Shown piece after piece: positions 47,745 to 58,520 of a stretch of 64,000 bases of DNA. Source of the DNA: Carya illinoinensis (taxonomy: Eukaryota; Streptophyta; Magnoliopsida; Fagales; Juglandaceae); NCBI RefSeq assembly GCF_018687715.1, contig NC_056762.1, positions 26,920,364 through 26,984,363 on the forward strand. The letters run 5' to 3'. The notes below the pieces were generated by a model. The model was not told where the DNA came from, made no database searches, and saw nothing but the letters and a program-made list of their open reading frames with translations. The position numbers and the translations under genes are program-made. How positions within the stretch are numbered: position 1 is the first letter of the stretch; every line of letters begins with the position of its first letter.

Positions 47745-48080
47745 ATCTGGTGTAAAGAAGGTGCAGGGTTGTGTGAAATGTAGCTTTCCGTGACTCGAAA
47801 ATGCAAATTCAGGGGCCGTAAAATGTGAGATAGTTTTTCGTGAGATGTGCTGGTGCAGGGGCCCGCATGGCTGGAGTGTGAAGGGGCTTTCTGTAACTTG
47901 AAAATGCAAGGACCCGCATGAATGGTGAGTTTTCGCGAAGTGAAGTTGAAAATGCAGGGCAAGGAACATGAGTGACTTCTGTAATGTGAATGGTTTGGGC
48001 TTGAGAGTTGCTTTCCGTAACGTGAAGTTTGGGCATTTGATTTGGTTCAATTTCCGTGTGGTGCAGGAGCCCGCATGGCC
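47745..48080. repeat. Degenerate minisatellite with CCCGCATG/CATGCGGG words
   Basis: Loose units alternate CCCGCATG, GTGAAATGTAGC- or GAAAATGCA-type text and TTCCGTAAC/TTTCGTGAG. CCCGCATG-like words occur near 47,860, 47,913 and 48,070. The minus strand stays open in several frames over 250-480 bases (HITEV, PSHSSHAGPC repeats), which I ascribe to the repeat, not to a gene. Confidence 0.55.
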
Positions 48081-48604
48081 CACCTGCATATATACACAAC
48101 AATTAAACCTCCTCAATTTCATGTAATAAATTAGAGATTAAAAATCATAAAACTAGGCTATTATCAACTGAGTTAGAATTGATTTATCAAGGCCTAACTC
48201 ATTCAATTACTAGTAAGAAATGTGTGATTGACTAGAATTTAAGTGTAAAATAATCACAATATTATAGCTCAATTAACAGCCTAGAGAATATAACATCAGA
48301 AGAATATAGTTGCTACCTAAAATTTACAAAAAAATAGCACAAAACCAAGAAGCTTCTGTCATATATAGTTGTTACCCACAAAATATAACAACAACAATAC
48401 CAATAAGGCCTACATTACTGCAGTACACAAAATATAACAACAGCAGTGCCCACATTACAGCCCAAAATATAGCACTTCCTCTACACATAGTGGCTCCCCA
48501 GCCAAATGTATTTCCAACACATGTGATTTCCCAACTACTAAAACCAGCCAAAAAAGTGTTATATTACAATATTAAATAGATAACAATAGCCCAGAATATA
48601 GACA

Positions 48605-49595
48605 AGAAATTGCTACACGCCCCCAAATGGTTGACATGGAGATGAAGGTGTAGATGTAGATGAAAACCGCCTCTTAGATTCCTCAAAAATCTCTTTTTGA
48701 AGATTTTGGAAATATCCTCACTGTATTGCATTCATGCCAGCAAGATCCAATTTCATTATCTCCATATTGGTCTTCCTCTTCTTTTGGGCTATTAATTAAG
48801 ACCTATCAGAGTTCACACTGCTGGCCACTTGTATTCTCTCCACCATGCACATGATTCTATCCTTGCGCATCCAAGTTAAGGCGGCATGAAATTTAGAGTC
48901 CAAAGCTTCCCTACCCTTTCTCTTTCTCTCCCTTTCTTTCTCAGCTTTCTTGCCTGGTAGTCTCTCAATAATGACCTCAATGTTCTCACCAACTATGTCG
49001 TCTCCTCCTAGAGTCGAGTCCACGATAACTGAATGTTTCTGAGGTGGTTTCTTCTCATTGACAACATTGAATTTTAGCTGGTGTCTCAATAGACACTAAC
49101 AATATTCCATGGTGTAGCTGGATTTCTCAACCTCTCTATACATGATTTTGACCCTTTGAATCTAAATATGCCAAGGGAGAATGTGATTTCTCCAAATAAT
49201 TTGCATATTTGAAAAAGTTCAAAATTTATACCTTGTCTTGCTTCATTACACCACTTAGATGCAATGATTCTACTTGGGCTACAACAGTACAAAACTTATT
49301 TGTGCATTTTTCATTCACTGACCATCAATTAGTCAGTGATACAATAGAACGTTTTGGATTGCTAGGTTTGTTATACTCATTGTAACAATCCAAAATTATA
49401 TCCCACATTTGTGTACATTTTTTGTCAGTTCCTCGAATAGCATCAATGCTAATGTTAAGCCAAGTTGACATAAGAAGGTTGTCCTCCTTTACAATGAAAG
49501 ACACACCTTGTGCAGATTTCTTACTACGTGGCCTTTTTTCACCTACCAGTCTTGTTGATTGGAATACAACATTATCATGATTGCTACCCATTGGG
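48605..49595 (-). pseudogene. Decayed Myb/NAM-associated-domain gene (transposon ORF1-like)
   Basis: Read from 49,591: RGTNFT-like sequence KSAQGVSFIVKEDNLLMSTW then ISIDAIRGTDKKCTQMWDII, a trihelix/SANT-type domain. After a stop come TNKFCTVVAQVESLHLSG and MKQDKV, then broken frames. At 49,089-48,796 is a NAM-associated-like segment (LPGKKAEKERERKRK, ALDSKFHAALTWMRKDR), and at about 48,775-48,640 MEIMKLDLAGMNAIQ, a stop, then YFQNLQKEIFEESKRR. This order matches plant proteins often mislabelled 'glutathione S-transferase T3-like', many of which resemble the Myb-like ORF1 of PIF/Harbinger transposons. Multiple stops make it a pseudogene. No transposase partner is seen nearby. Confidence 0.65.
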
Positions 49596-49599
49596 GTGT

Positions 49600-51410
49600 T
49601 GGAGATACCTTATTCACCACTTTCCAATAGGGTGGTAAAAAAGGGATTTTTATCAAATGTGGTATCCATCCTTAAAGAGAGTATTACTATACAAAATTAA
49701 ATGTAAATTATATGTAGATAATGAGTAAAAGTAAAAAGTAGGGGTTCCTTTACATAGAAAATTGAAAAATATTTCCACAAGGATGGAGCATTCAAGCCAA
49801 ATAGAAAATATTACATCAGTCCATTACCCAAGTATCAAGTGTGTGATATAGAGTAATACATGGTGTTTTAATTTAAGTGTGTGATACATGTTTGCAAATG
49901 AATGGTTTTCAATTCTGGTTTGCAATGAAACATCCTTACAACTATTTTGAAAACTATTTTCACAAAATCACATGTAGTTCAAATTCAGATATTTATTATG
50001 GAGGTTAACAATCATTTTCATAAAATATAACAACAGCAGTTCAAAAAGCCAAGTAATTGATGACAAATTTTCACAAGACAACTCTCTCTCATATACACAG
50101 GACCACTTGGAAAATAGAGGCAAACATTAATTAAGTGAACAACCAGATCACATGTAGTCTTGGAAAACATAGGCTAAGATTCAACTCGTGGATACATATA
50201 GTTATTGTCCACATTATCACAACTTGTGCAATCACTAATCTAAAAGCATATGCAGTAATCTAAAAACGTATGCAGTAAGATAGTTTTATGTCTAGTCATA
50301 TAATGCTAATGTGTCTAGTAAGATAGTTTTGTGTCCAATAATATAATGTTAACATCCAGTAATCTAAAAACATATGCAGTAATATAATGCTAATGTGTCC
50401 AATAGACTAATGTGAACATCTACATATGAATACATTGTGCATAATATCATGGTGATTTCAAGCGTCTCAATAATTCATGAGAGCATGATAATGCTTAGGA
50501 TTGATGAAGCAGAACTGAGATAAACAAACAGCAACACCAAGCAATGAAAATAGCTTAAATAAGAACCATTCAGACTTATCATTTTGATTCCACAGTGTAG
50601 CAACACAAACCAAATCAAATCAAAGAAAAGCAACACCAACCAATGAAAATGGCCCAAACAAGAACCATTCCACTATCATTTTGATTTCACAATGCAACAG
50701 CACCAACCCCACTAAATCAGAAACAAGCAACACCAACCAAGATAGCTTAAAAAAATAGATCCATTATCATTTTGATTCCACAATGAAGCAATACAACCAA
50801 ACGAAAGAAAGAAAAGTTTTTTTTATCACACAGTACCATAACCTAAAAAATGGAGGAGAAGAAATTAGATATGGCCGAAATTAAAAAAAAAAAAAAAACT
50901 AGGCATTGGAACCCAAACAAATCAAGCAAAATAATATTTGAGATCAAGTGCTAGGGCAGATAATTTTACCTTGTTGCTGGGATTTGATTTGGACCTCACC
51001 AATGGAGATAGAGATGCAAGAAAGAGCTAACCAAAATTGCTAAGGTGAAGTAGTGACCACCGAAAAGAGATGCAATGGAGAGAATGAGAAGAGAACCATG
51101 CGGGAGAGAGCGTGGAAAGAAGGAGAAGAGTCGCGGGAAGGAGAAGGGAGACGAGCCGTGTGGGACTGAGAAGAGAGAAAATGGAAAAAAAAAATCATTT
51201 GAATTAGCTACAATTGCCTTCATATATGACTTGAAAGATAGATACATTGTAGCAAATTTGTTAGATAACTTTTATTTAACTAATCCAATATAGATGAAAT
51301 TTGAGGGGCATTAGTTAAATTATAACTTTCATTGGCAATGCCAGTGCTATGAATCTTTCATATAATAGTCTTCAAGAAGTTTCAATGGATCCCACAACTT
51401 TTGCAAAAGT
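49600..51410. other. Intergenic AT-rich sequence
   Basis: No gene. It contains a loose repeat at 50,235-50,410 (GCAGTAATCTAAAAACGTATG and ATAATGCTAATGTGTCCA phrases), the 100-bp tandem repeat below and a purine-rich stretch at 51,060-51,190. Confidence 0.5.
50530..50800. repeat. Approximately 100-bp tandem repeat, three units
   Basis: AGCAACACCAA(G/C)CAA starts units near 50,530, 50,629 and 50,725. Each continues with AGAACCATT or GATCCATT and TATCATTTTGATT(C/T)CACA. The third unit is shortened. Confidence 0.8.
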
Positions 51411-51415
51411 ACTCC
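51411..51415. repeat. Target-site duplication ACTCC, left copy
   Basis: ACTCC precedes TGTTAAGGGG and is repeated exactly at 52,026-52,030 after ...ACATTAACA. Confidence 0.85.
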
Positions 51416-52025
51416 TGTTAAGGGGTTTTTTCCCCAGGAATGCAAGCCCAGGCACAAGAGGCCTGAGCTAGCTAGGTAAACCTCGACCCATGGAGGGCCT
51501 TTGAGCCCAAAGAAAGAGGAACAGGGGACACTCAAGTTCCCCGCTGTGTAACCAAACCCAAAGGGGTAAAATTGGCAAGTAGCTTGTACAGGTAGAAGAC
51601 TCATAATCCTCTGATAACAAGCAAAAAGGGAGGGGCGATTTGACGCATCACACCTGTGACAGATCGACTGGATAGAGGCCATGCCACATTAAATGCCCCT
51701 CCCAAAGGGCCATGCCGTATTAAATGGGCATGGCTGAAGAAGCTGTGGGAAGGATGTCTCCCCCCACTGCAAAGCATGGGCTCCCGATCCCAAAACTCAG
51801 GTATAAAAGTGACTTTCAGGCATTGGGATCAGGGTTAGACTATCAAAGCTCTCTCTACTCAATTAAACGTGCCTCTATTGATATACTGACTTTAGCATCG
51901 AAGGCTTCCCCAACTACCATCATGACCGCCATCTCTCGGTGTTTTTTCTGTGTTTGCAGGCCCAAGGCTGAAGACCCAACTTACTGAGAGCCTAACCCAA
52001 AAACGTATGAAACACAACATTAACA
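51416..52025 (+). mobile_element. Solo LTR (610 bp)
   Basis: Termini TGTTAAGGGG and ...CATTAACA with a perfect ACTCC duplication. It has an internal TATA-type promoter (GGTATAAAAGTG at about 51,801), the expected start of transcription in the LTR. GC-richer than its surroundings, with no coding sequence. The class (likely gypsy) is inferred only from sequence style. Confidence 0.88.
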
Positions 52026-52135
52026 ACTCCATTTAAAGCTTTTTAGTTCAAGTTTCTATCATTATTTATTACTACTATACACAAACATTTTCATACTATT
52101 CATATGGGAACTACCAACATCTAAGCATGCACTTG

Positions 52136-52394
52136 CCCATTTGGATACTTGGTGTATCTCAGAATTATTTAAATGGTAGTGAAATCATTTGAGTTATGAT
52201 GTCTTATTGGTTTTAAAAAGGAAAGAGAAAATGTTGAATAAAAGTAGTATTTGTTTTTGTGCTTGAATAATGATCATTAGATGAAAAAACTAAATATTTG
52301 AAATTGAAAAATATTTTGTATTTGAGTGGTATATGGAAAGGAAATTATGAGAAGTTTTGAGAACTTCATGCTTCATCTCTGTGTCCAAACATCC
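52136..52394. mobile_element. MITE, CCATTTGGATAC family
   Basis: The left end CCCATTTGGATACTTGG pairs with the right end read inward, GGATGTTTGGACACAGAG. Same general type as the MITE at 41,410-41,762 but with a different interior. Confidence 0.55.
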
Positions 52395-53039
52395 TCTAGC
52401 TAGTTTCTAAACACATAATTTTTTAGCACAAATGAGATTTACCTCTGAACACTTTCTTTTCTCCAATTTTTCTTCATGCTCAACTTATAATAATGATTTT
52501 TTTGATTGAAGTAGATGAATATTTTTAGTGTGGAGCTATAATTGGATATGTATATATGTGTAGGGTTCCATAGATACATATCCAACTTCAAATATTCTTT
52601 AATTTTCATAGTTTTGATTAATAATAAAAACAATACAGTGTGGCCTGCTTGATTGAAAAGTTGATGTAGTTGAAGAAATTTTTATACGCCTGAACTGAAT
52701 TAAAGCTCATCCTGCAAAACATAGAATTAGTCACCAAAATATCTAGGGTACAGTAGGATTGAAACACTTATGATAAAGTCATGAAGATATTTCATGAAAA
52801 GAGAGAGCTTTAGAATGAATTAATTACTTTTTTTAGACAGTGCGAACACCCCTTAATTGTGATTGTTCTAAATAGGGTCCATAGATAAAGTGGGTTCTTT
52901 TTAGTTCTTTCTCTTACAAGCTTAGAGACTTAAATGGTTAAGTTCGAGCATCGCTGGTAATTAGTAGTAGCAAGATCCACGTTAGGTCTTTTGGAGCTTT
53001 GGTAGTGTACTGACGTAAAGGTTCGTTGTAGCTTGCGAG

Positions 53040-53302
53040 AACCCATTCTCAGACAGCTCAGGAGGATGACGAGACAGTGACACAGGTAAGCGTGGAAGCA
53101 GAGATCATGGAAATAAAAAGACCAGGAGGAATGGAGAAGGAGATGAGTGATGATGCCACCAACGAGCTAAGAGACATTGGAGGGGGAACTAGCACCCCCC
53201 AAACAAGGGAGGATGTGTAGGCCACCCTCCCGCCTAACTGGAGTGCACCCCAGCAAAGGACGAAGTACGGAATGAGTACACACTCAAGAAGGTAGAGCCG
53301 AA
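53040..53302 (+). pseudogene. Tat-type gypsy pol, spacer upstream of RT, part 1
   Basis: One frame reads from 53,050 (QTAQEDDETVTQVSVEAEIM ... DIGGGTSTPQTREDV, stop, ATLPPNWSAPQQRTKYG). A shifted frame ends NEYTLKKVEPN at 53,302. Across the solo LTR at 53,303-54,620 this continues ELVELFMLDPNHQD, the region before RT in Tat-type gypsy elements. The assignment rests on this continuity and on the downstream RT. The upstream limit is not clear. Confidence 0.6.
53298..53302. repeat. Target-site duplication CCGAA, left copy
   Basis: CCGAA is repeated exactly at 54,621-54,625 on the other side of the solo LTR, and pol homology resumes in phase after collapsing one copy. Confidence 0.8.
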
Positions 53303-54620
53303 TGATGACTTGCAAAAATTTCATATTGCAGATTTTACAAGTTCGCTCGAGCGGAGGCTTTTGGCCGCTCGAGCGAATTCAGGCAGATTCAAACGCTCGA
53401 CTGCCGCTCGACAGGGAGCTCGAGCGGGTTGCTGAAAAACAAAGATCGCTCGAGCAGAGACATTGGCCGCTCGAGCGAAATCAGGCAGAGTCGAACGCTC
53501 GACGTGCGCTCGATAGGATGCTCGAGCGAAATCAGACAGAGTCGGACGCTCGATGTGCGCTCGACACCCCGCTCGAGCGAACATAGTATTTTCATAGATT
53601 TTAGATTTTCCGCCGTGACACCATATAAAAGCAATTTTTCACTCTAGGGCCGCGGGTTTTGACTGGAGAACACTTCTTGGGAGAGAAAAACATAGCTAGA
53701 GGGATTCAAATCATCTATTTTTGGAGAGGGAATTCCAATTATTGCACGTACATTGGAATCATACACGAGCACGGACGGGAGAAAAGCGTTGAATCATTCC
53801 CTTGAGCTTTTGACGACGAGTTGAGGCTGCAAGGAGGATTTTTCAGTGTTTATTTTCTTCCAATCTTCTCAAAACAATTATGGTGAATTCGTTTATGTTG
53901 AATTCCATTTCTAGCATGAGCTAAATTTTCTTCATTCTAGGAAAACGATGTAACCTATTTCCGAACTATGCTTGATTGTCTATGCTAATTTAATGCAATT
54001 CTCTCTTTGTTTATCTGATTTATTCTGAGTTTATTGCTTCTAATTAACTGGCCATTGATTAGATGATAAGTAATCTTGTGGTTTGCTATCGAAAGAGGGA
54101 ATCATAGAGTAGATCTTGGATATTTCAGCATAGGTAAGTATAGAGATCGAAAGACTTGTATGAACCTATGTAGTAATTAAATCATTGGTCTTATTGCGTT
54201 CTTGATTATTGAGTTTGCATATTCTTGTGTGAATTGATAACCAAGAGTCAATTTCAATTGACTATCGAAAGAGGCTTTTGGATGAATTAGAGATTTGCTA
54301 ATAGACAAAAGAGATTTAAATTAAATTAGCTGGATGAGAAAAGCATAGTGAAGAAGTAGGTGAAATCGATTTCCTAGAAGTTTTCTTCCCATTAATTTGA
54401 TCTTCGAACGTCAGTGTTATTTCCTTTGCATTTTTTTCTTTGAGTTGATCTAGTTTAAATTGCAACTACAAAAATCTTAGTGATTCCTCTAGATAAAATC
54501 AAGTTTAGTATAATTTTGGTATTTGGCAAACGTAAGGTACTAATCCCTGAGGACGATACTCTTCTTATTACTTTACTATAAAAACTACGATATTGTGCAC
54601 TTGCAGTTTTGTACCGGTTA
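53303..54620 (+). mobile_element. Solo LTR (1,318 bp) inside gypsy pol, insertion A
   Basis: Starts TGATGACTTGC and ends ...TTTTGTACCGGTTA (TA instead of the usual CA, perhaps a mutation), with perfect CCGAA target duplications in gypsy coding sequence. It contains the CTCGAG-rich array at 53,341-53,583, a TATA-type motif (CATATAAAAGC at 53,622) and a 3' part (CCTGAGGACGATACTC, TTGTGCACTTGCAG) typical of Athila-like LTR ends. No coding content. Confidence 0.82.
53341..53583. repeat. CTCGAG-rich palindromic minisatellite, seven CTCGAG sites
   Basis: Seven CTCGAG palindromes, most in the 10-base palindromic context CGCTCGAGCG, occur in about 240 bases. They alternate with CGCTCGA(C/T)-type half sites and ATCAGGCAGAGTC-type spacers; the clearest units are about 58-60 bp. 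It is very CpG-rich compared with the surrounding AT-rich DNA and lies just upstream of the LTR's TATA motif. Confidence 0.9.
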
Positions 54621-54759
54621 CCGAACGAGCTAGTGGAATTATTCATGTTGGACCCAAACCACCAGGATAGGCACCAAGATGACCGTCGAGATAAGGACCA
54701 CTATGCAATAACTCCTCATGGAACATTGCGATGTCTTCACCTGGAGTCATGAGGACATG
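54621..54759 (+). pseudogene. Tat-type gypsy pol, part 2 (just before RT)
   Basis: Contains ELVELFMLDPNHQDRHQDDR, then shifted GTKMTVEIRTTMQ, a stop, and LLMEHCDVFTWSHEDM. The latter is the well-known motif (FAWSHEDMPGI-like) at the start of gypsy RT regions. It is cut after the Met of DM by insertion B; SGIDP follows at 58,900. Confidence 0.85.
54755..54759. repeat. Target-site duplication ACATG, left copy
   Basis: ACATG is repeated exactly at 58,895-58,899. Collapsing one copy restores the HEDM/SGIDP junction of pol. Confidence 0.9.
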
Positions 54760-54760
54760 T

Positions 54761-54786
54761 GTTAGGGACTTCGGTCAAGTCCCTAG
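54761..54786. repeat. Short perfect hairpin TAGGGACT/AGTCCCTA
   Basis: TAGGGACT, a 7-base loop (TCGGTCA) and AGTCCCTA lie at the very end of insertion B (54,763-54,785). On the transcribed minus strand it would sit at the LTR's 3' end. Confidence 0.75.
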
Positions 54787-55188
54787 ACAATAAGTCCTCC
54801 ATGCCAATGGTGGTCTTGTGATGACCGAATCCTTATTCCTTTCTTGCTTGGTTCTCGAGCAATAGTGGTCAAGATGACCACTTGGGTATGTGTGGTTAGG
54901 TATTTAGGCAAGGATGGGTGTATGGAGTGATGGAAATGGGTAAGGGATTGTGTGGGGTTCAATGGTGATGGGCGCACGACACTAGAGTGGGCTAGGGTTG
55001 GTGCCACTTGGAAGATGGGGTTTAGGGTTTGGAAGATGTATGATGGACGGCTAGGATGAATGTTTAGTGTTTTGGGAGTGGGAGGCTAGGGTTGGCCGAG
55101 TTTGGCTTGTGAGGAATTTTAGGAAAGTTTCCTAAAATCTTGTAAGTCAAAAATGAGGTGTATGGTCGACTATGGAAGGAGGGCTTGA

Positions 55189-55288
55189 TCAATTAGGATT
55201 CCTAAATTATAGGAACCTTAATTGGCAAGATGAATGGGTCAATTAGGATTCCTAAATTATAGGAACCCTAATTGGCAAAATGAGTGGG
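55189..55288. repeat. 50-bp tandem duplication
   Basis: Two units starting TCAATTAGGATTCCTAAATT at 55,189 and 55,239 differ at a few positions near the end. Confidence 0.9.
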
Positions 55289-56059
55289 CGGATAAGGCAA
55301 TTCAAATTAGGTAAGGATTGTCAAAATTTGAATTCAATTCCCCAAAGGAAGGGAATTTCAGCCAAGGCTAAAGAGATGGAGCAAACACTTTATGGAAAGT
55401 TGACAAATGCAAGGGTTGGGAGATTTTATGGATTGGATGGATTGGAAGAGCAAAAAATATGAAGAACACTCAAGAACAATGAAGAAAACTCAAGAACAAA
55501 AGCACAATCTTATGAACTTGAATGAATAAAAGCATAAATAATAATAATTCAATACTTGATTCACGAATTGCACAAGAATTGAATAAACCTCATATATTGA
55601 AGAACTCAACTTGGATTCACGGATTGTACCTAGTTGCAAATAACAAGATAAATGAATCACACTTATTCACGAATTGCAAAGTGTGATTCTCTCTTTGGGA
55701 TTCACGAATTGCACTCAAAAAGCCCAAGTGCAAGGCACCGGTTTGTGATCTCTCAAACAATAGTCTTCCCTCTAGGAGTTTGCCAAAAAATTCTAAAGCA
55801 AATGAAAGATGTGCTATTTATAAGCAAAACAAATTGGAAACTCCCAATAGGTCCCTTGAAAATAAATAACTAAATAAAATTAAATAAATAAAATAAATAA
55901 CATAATAGTTGTCATGGACCAAGGCTAGCCGTGGCATGCATGGCTCATGGTGGGCTAAGTGGGTGCATGGCAGTCTTTGGGTTGGCCCATGGTCAGGTGG
56001 TGCGGCATGGCTTACTGACGGTGAGCCATGGTGGTGCACGACATGGCTTAAGCTGGTGG

Positions 56060-56198
56060 CCTAGGTGCTGAGTTTGCAAGGCATGAGCTGGAGCCATGTG
56101 TTGGATGGCATGCTTGGTGGGCATGCCACTAACCTGCTCTGCAAGGTACGGACTGGAGCTGTGCGCTGGATGGCATGCCTGGTGGGCATGCTACTGAC
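56060..56198. repeat. 66-bp GC-rich tandem repeat, split by the hAT element
   Basis: Units contain CTGCAAGG(T/C)A(C)GG, CTGGAGC(T/C)GTGCGCTGGATGG and CCTGGTGGGCATGC. Two lie before the hAT insertion, ending at 56,198, and one continues after it at 58,521. The repeat array was therefore present before the hAT element inserted. Confidence 0.8.
56191..56198. repeat. 8-bp target-site duplication CTACTGAC, left copy
   Basis: CTACTGAC is repeated exactly at 58,513-58,520. Confidence 0.92.
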
Positions 56199-56396
56199 TA
56201 GGCTTGAACAACAGCCCGCCCAGCACATATATTGACCCGACCCGTTGTCGCCTGCAACCAGGACCTGCCATAATGACCCGACCCGGCCCGAATGGTTCGG
56301 GTCAGGTTAAATTAGCGATTTTTTTTTTTTTCAGAGCCTTTCTCACTAAATATTTTCAGTTTTTTCTTTCCAGAGCCTTTCTCAATAAATATTAGT

Positions 56397-56710
56397 CCAT
56401 CCATCTACTACATTATATCCCATAGGCAATCCATAACATAAACAATAAACAATAAACATGAATATAATGTCCATATATATATTATGATCCATAGCAAATA
56501 TTCCAGCCCTTTTAAACAAATTCATGAACTAAAAATAAACATGAATATAACGTCCAGCTTTTCTCACAAATTCATTCATTCATCCACTACATTACATCCC
56601 ATAGGCCATCTATAACATAAACAATAAACATGAATAGAACGTCCATATATATATTATCAATGGAAAACATTACAGCCCTTTTAAACAAATTCATGAACTA
56701 TAAATAAACA
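56397..56710. repeat. Imperfect tandem duplication inside the hAT element
   Basis: Shared blocks are CATCTACTACATTATATCCC / CATCCACTACATTACATCCC, CATAACATAAACAATAAAC, GTCCATATATATATTAT and CAGCCCTTTTAAACAAATTC, each present twice in the same order. Confidence 0.8.
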
Positions 56711-56992
56711 GTCCTCGAACAAGAATATTTAACAACAAATATAGAATAGACCATAAGTCTTGAGTCACTTATCATCAACATAAATAAAGCTTGATTGGGG
56801 ATCAAATTCTGGAAAAAAAGAAGAAGAAACAAATATTATTAAATTATATATAAAAAAAAATTATGAAAACTTCAATAAATATGGAAGACCCACATTTCCT
56901 TCTTACATAAAACCAACAAAACAATACCCTTTTCATCTCTTAGAATTGCCCCAACACCAACAGAGTCAAGCTCCCGAAATAAGGACCACCGA

Positions 56993-57229
56993 CTAAGCAA
57001 ATAGGCTGAAAATCCTTAACATGAAAGGTCCTGGACTTCTTTGAAATAAGGCAATGAATGTGAAATAAGAATCATCACAATGTTGCTTTTTACCTTCATA
57101 ATGTCTTCCTTCAAAAGATCCCAACAAGTTTGGGAAAAATCCATGAATACCCCTCCGTGCTTGGTGCCTTAATTCTATTTTGGGATTCACTACCACCCAG
57201 ACATCACTCTTTTCAAAGGATCTTTCCAC
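56993..57229 (-). other. Unrecognised open frame inside the hAT element
   Basis: The 78-codon frame includes MERSFEKSDVWVVVNPKIEL and FFPNLLGSFEGRHYEGKKQH. It has more ordinary amino-acid composition than the surrounding DNA predicts, so it could be a captured gene fragment. I do not recognise it and it has no clear exon boundaries. Confidence 0.25.
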
Positions 57230-57666
57230 CCATTCATTCTCAGCCTCCTCAAGGGATGCAAAAGAATCATAGGGTTGCTGGCCACCCCGACAAACCCAAA
57301 GAGTGATCAGACCCCATCCCTAGCATGGGTTTTCAAGGATGCTCCAGCCATCCCCAAAACTTTGTGCGGGTGGCAACCTGCCCACGGGAGTTTTTCTTAT
57401 ACTTTTTCAGGTTTAAAAAAGTACAATAGATAGGTTTTTTATAAAAAAAAGTTTGGTGCTTATTGGAGTTCCAATCAAGAAGACATCATGTATTGTCCCC
57501 AAATAAAAAGAATAGGAATGCCCATTCTTTGCACTAAACAGTACCTGATTTTGCAAACCTCTGCTTTTCAATAATGATACATCATTACTCAAAAGTAGAG
57601 CACACAAGTAAATGATAATTTCTACACGGTAGTATTACATGAGAATACCAAAGAACAAAGCCAAAA

Positions 57667-57940
57667 CAAGCTCCAAAACACAGCCCCGATTCATAATAAT
57701 CTACCAAAAATTCATAATCACAGACCCAAACAAAAACCAGCTCTAAATCACATCACCATTGGCTTCCAATACAAAACCAAAGCATCAAAACACCATGGAC
57801 TTGGATTTTTTCACAAACAAGCTCCAAAACACAGCCCCAATTCATAATAATCTACCAAAAATTCATAATCATAGACCCAAACAAAAACCAACTCTAAATC
57901 ACATCACCATTGGCTTCCAATACAAAACCAGAGCAGGACA
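57667..57940. repeat. 151-bp tandem duplication inside the hAT element
   Basis: CAAGCTCCAAAACACAGCCC starts both units (57,667 and 57,818). Each continues through TTCATAATAATCTACC to CACATCACCATTGGCTTCC with few differences. Confidence 0.88.
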
Positions 57941-58256
57941 CCACCAAAATCACCCACAAAGTTCCTAGCAAACCACATCTTAAACCTAGAACTAGCAAAA
58001 AAACCAATTAGCCAAACTCAAAAATCAGTAAAAACTAGATTCATCATCTCAGCAAAATATCATCAGCAAAAATCTGTAAGCAAAATAATATTGCAGACTT
58101 GTAGTCAATCGATCTATTAACAATTCTTGGAGACCCACGCAGTAAGCAAAATCCAAACACATCTATCATCAGGAACATACCTCCTTGGAGACCCACGCCG
58201 AAGCTGATCTTGGAGCTGCGGTCGAAGAGAGAGAGAGAGAGACCCACGCAAGCGTC

Positions 58257-58295
<39 letters not shown>

Positions 58296-58520
58296 TCACG
58301 TTGGTGAGAGAGAAGTCGAGAGAGAGAGAGGGAGGGGGGCTAGGGTTGAAGACGAAGGAGATGGAGTCGGGACTGAGGTGTGTGACGGGTTGTTCTTCAA
58401 CTGCGGTTTCACCCGCATAATATTTCAAATGACCCACTTCAATTATAACCCAACTTTTATTGGGTGGATTTGATCGGGTCAAGCGGGTTATAAAAATATA
58501 TGCACACGCCTACTACTGAC

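Larger units (their letters stand above)
56199..58512. mobile_element. Non-autonomous hAT element (2,314 bp)
   Basis: Ends TAGGCTTGAACA and, read inward from the other side, TAGGCGTGTGCA, with exact 8-bp duplications CTACTGAC. The subterminal regions are rich in ACCCG/CGGGT words on both sides (56,220-56,305; 58,385-58,490). The interior holds two tandem duplications (about 56,397-56,710 and 57,667-57,940), GA runs near 58,225-58,335 and an unrecognised minus-strand open frame at 56,993-57,229. No transposase domain is visible. The termini resemble those of the smaller hAT element at 4,791-5,484. Confidence 0.88.

Noticed and set aside
50530..50800. CRISPR-like repeat
   Set aside because: Units are about 100 bp head-to-tail with no short repeat-spacer structure, in a plant nuclear context; it is an ordinary tandem repeat.
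53321..53634. Three overlapping Arg/Ser/Leu-rich frames across the CTCGAG array
   Set aside because: Open on both strands because the CpG-rich repeat lacks stop codons; it lies inside a solo LTR with exact target duplications.
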